The notes below the pieces were generated by a model. The model saw only the letters and a list, made by a program, of their open reading frames with translations, ran no database searches and was not told where the DNA came from. Below, piece by piece: positions 5,611-7,047 of a DNA stretch of 7,047 bases; position 1 is the stretch's first letter; every line of letters begins with the position of its first letter. Location of the stretch: positions 1-7,047 of the forward strand of contig JAJXZM010000044.1 in the NCBI GenBank assembly GCA_021780055.1. The letters are read 5' to 3'. Made by a program: the position numbers and the translations under genes. This stretch comes from Acidobacteriota bacterium (GTDB lineage Bacteria; Acidobacteriota; Terriglobia; UBA7540).

Positions 5611-6684
5611 CTATACCCGCTGCTCGGCTTCCAGAGCCTGGATCAGCGCGCGCATATATCCGAGTGCGTAGGCCATGCCGGCGTGCCAGGGAGCGGCGCA
5701 GGTCATCTGCGGCGTGTGGTCGGGAATCATGACGCCGTCATAGCCGTTCTTCAGATAAATCCGCATGGCGCGCACGAAGTCCACGTCGCCTTCGTCAAGA
5801 AAAACCTCGTGGTATTTCGGCACTTTTCCGCGCACATTGCGGAAGTGAACGTAGGCAATGCTCCTCTGCCGGGTCAGCTTGTCGATGGTTTCATAAACGT
5901 CGCCGTCGGCCATCTCGGCCGTGGTCCCCTGGCAGAACTCGATGGCGTTCGAGCGGCTGGGATAGATGTCGAGCAGCCGCTGGTACAGCGCCGGGCGGTA
6001 AACCAGCCGCGCCGTGCCGCGAAGCTCCGGCATCGGCGGGTCGTCCGGATGCGCCGCGAGGCGCACGCCCGCTTGCTCCGCCACGGGCACCACCTCGCGC
6101 AAAAAGTCCGTGAGCCGCCGCCAGAGCTGTTCGGACGTCACCTTGCCAATGCTGCCTGGCAGCGCGTCGGGATCATAGGTCATATTCCAGACCTGCCCTT
6201 TTGGGATGGGAGTTTCTTCCGGGCCATCCTTTCCCAGAAACCCCACCGACTCCGCTCCGCCGCGCGCGTACGGCCCCTGCACGTGTCCCCACACGCCCGC
6301 AATGCTGAAGTTGTATCCCAGGATGGGAATGCCGACTTTCCCCATGGTTCGAATGATGGTTTTGACGTCTTCAAGCTGCTGGTGCTTCTTCGGGCCATCC
6401 AGCAGCACGTCGTGCCAGTGCGCGGGATCGAGGTTTTCGATGGCTTCAAGCTCCAGCCCCTCGGCGTTCACCGCCTTCTTCAGGCCGCGCAGCTCTTCGT
6501 ACGTCCACAGATGGCCCTGCTGGCGCGTCACGCCCCAGTTTCGCTGGCCATCAGTCGCGGGAATCTTTTCCGTCCCCCAGTAGTCCACCCAGTGGGCAAC
6601 GATGTGCGTGGCCCCCGCCTGCCGCGCAAACCGGAAATTCTCCGGCGTCAGCATATGCCGGTAAAGTCCAAGTCCGATTTTCAT
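5611..6684 (-). CDS. D-mannonate dehydratase-like protein (UxuA family, TIM barrel)
   Basis: This 357-residue cytosolic TIM barrel resembles UxuA, the metal-dependent dehydratase that turns D-mannonate into 2-keto-3-deoxygluconate in glucuronate breakdown. Family signatures are present: YNFS at 124-127, GPYARGG near 137-143, HPDDPP (212-217), EFCQGT (249-254), YVHFRNVRG (278-286), FLDEGDVD (295-302) and IPDH (320-323). The known metal-site and catalytic positions seem conserved: H212, C251, H280, D322, H323 and, 16 residues after H323, Y339, the same spacing I recall for E. coli UxuA. The length is typical of the shorter family members. No other uronate genes (uxaC, uxuB, kdgK) lie in the window, and some phyla carry several UxuA-like paralogues, so the substrate is not certain. 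There is no ribosome site before the ATG. A -10-like TAGAAT lies 6 nt upstream, suggesting a leaderless message. Confidence 0.87.
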   Translation of the reverse strand: MKIGLGLYRHMLTPENFRFARQAGATHIVAHWVDYWGTEKIPATDGQRNWGVTRQQGHLWTYEELRGLKKAVNAEGLELEAIENLDPAHWHDVLLDGPKKHQQLEDVKTIIRTMGKVGIPILGYNFSIAGVWGHVQGPYARGGAESVGFLGKDGPEETPIPKGQVWNMTYDPDALPGSIGKVTSEQLWRRLTDFLREVVPVAEQAGVRLAAHPDDPPMPELRGTARLVYRPALYQRLLDIYPSRSNAIEFCQGTTAEMADGDVYETIDKLTRQRSIAYVHFRNVRGKVPKYHEVFLDEGDVDFVRAMRIYLKNGYDGVMIPDHTPQMTCAAPWHAGMAYALGYMRALIQALEAEQRV

Positions 6685-6690
6685 GCAGGA

Positions 6691-6696
6691 ATTCTA
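6691..6696 (-). promoter_or_regulatory. -10 element suggesting a leaderless transcript
   Basis: On the minus strand TAGAAT sits 6 nt before the ATG at 6684, so transcription would begin at or next to the start codon. The absence of any Shine-Dalgarno sequence there agrees with this. No good -35 hexamer is visible at the standard distance. Confidence 0.4.
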
Positions 6697-6730
6697 CACC
6701 AGTTAGTTGGAAAAAGAGCTGGCAATGACC

Positions 6731-6745
6731 TCTCGCCTTGCGAGA
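6731..6745. promoter_or_regulatory. 15-bp dyad in the divergent promoter region
   Basis: TCTCGC-CTT-GCGAGA is a perfect 6-bp dyad with a 3-bp centre. It lies midway between the divergent starts of the mannonate-dehydratase-like gene and the HAD gene, just left of a -10-like TAAAAT (6756-6761) facing the HAD gene. It could be an operator or a small hairpin. Only position and symmetry support it. Confidence 0.3.
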
Positions 6746-6796
6746 TCGCGGACGGTAAAATGCAAGTGGCTGCCCCAGGCAGCGTGGGGAGATTCC

Positions 6797-7045
6797 ATGC
6801 CCCATGCGATTGGATTTGATGTCTACGGCACGCTTGTTGATCCTCTGGCGATGAGGACCCACCTCGAAGCTGTTGTCGGCGAGCATGCCGGGCAAATGGC
6901 GCAGCTTTGGCTCGAAAAGCAGATTGAATACACCTTCCGTCGCGCGCTCATGCAGTCCGACGATCACCGAAAACCAGCAAGCGCCCGTATATGCAGACTT
7001 TCCCGGCCCGGTCACTGGCCGGTGACGGCTATCACAGAATCGTGA
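6797..7045 (+). CDS. Haloacid dehalogenase type II-like HAD protein, N-terminal fragment only
   Basis: The first 53 residues match the start of L-2-haloacid dehalogenase-type HAD enzymes: IGFDVYGTLVDP (5-16) with nucleophile D8, then LWLEKQIEYTFRRALMQ (37-53), equivalent to the family's LWRxKQLEYTWLRSLM. Such enzymes hydrolyse C-halogen bonds or related small substrates and are normally about 220-240 residues. Here resemblance stops near base 6955. The remaining 29 residues do not fit the expected RYxxF...T.DAL continuation, and the frame ends at a TGA at 7043-7045. No other frame restores the family sequence. The halide-binding arginine after the conserved Trp (R41 in Pseudomonas YL L-DEX) is Leu39, so true dehalogenase activity would be doubtful anyway. 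GGGGAGA precedes the ATG. The break may be a real deletion or insertion, or an assembly artefact near a contig end. A functional product is unlikely from this sequence. Confidence 0.7.
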   Translation: MPHAIGFDVYGTLVDPLAMRTHLEAVVGEHAGQMAQLWLEKQIEYTFRRALMQSDDHRKPASARICRLSRPGHWPVTAITES

Positions 7046-7047
7046 TA

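Noticed and set aside
5572..6819. Long plus-strand open frame (415 codons), longer than the gene it overlaps
   Set aside because: It lies antisense to the mannonate-dehydratase-like gene, whose product has clear family motifs throughout. The antisense product has no recognisable domain. It is a by-product of GC-biased codons.
7008..7028. Imperfect inverted repeat near the right edge as a mobile-element end
   Set aside because: The arms are short with a bulge, there is no target duplication or transposase sequence, and the window ends before anything could confirm it.

Overview
The window reads as bacterial chromosome of moderately high GC (about 55-60% by eye). It carries five complete protein genes and one broken or incomplete gene. 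I see no rRNA, tRNA, transposase, phage gene or CRISPR array. The gene types suggest an environmental heterotroph from Acidobacteriota or a similar soil phylum: a Tat-exported FAD-dependent oxidoreductase, a secreted protein with IPT/TIG-like modules, a mannonate-dehydratase-like TIM barrel and a SirB1-type protein. That placement is an inference from gene content, not a marker-gene result.

Layout, left to right. A SirB1-like transglutaminase-fold/TPR protein (+, 118-942) converges on an O-methyltransferase (-, 969-1607), with a short inverted-repeat region between them. The O-methyltransferase lies 96 bp downstream of a large FAD-dependent oxidoreductase (-, 1704-3323) and may share its transcript. 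A 363-bp non-coding gap (3324-3686) holds the most striking structure in the window: three copies of an 8-bp element, TCTACGCA, spaced exactly 34 bp apart. Two of them form near-identical 19-bp dyads. Next comes a 569-residue exported protein of unknown function (-, 3687-5396), a 214-bp gap with a hairpin terminator and a possible promoter, and a mannonate-dehydratase-like gene (-, 5611-6684). A 112-bp divergent region then leads into the first quarter of a haloacid-dehalogenase-type HAD gene (+, from 6797). Its family resemblance stops abruptly near 6955.

The genes do not form an obvious single pathway. The mannonate-dehydratase-like enzyme and the FAD oxidoreductase (a family often found near polysaccharide-degradation genes) fit a carbohydrate-using organism. 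No transporter, regulator or other uronate gene is present to confirm this. No multi-gene defence or mobile system is visible. The points that most merit follow-up are the 34-bp-phased dyad array upstream of the oxidoreductase, the orphan secreted protein, the candidate leaderless start of the mannonate-dehydratase-like gene, and the break in the HAD gene.
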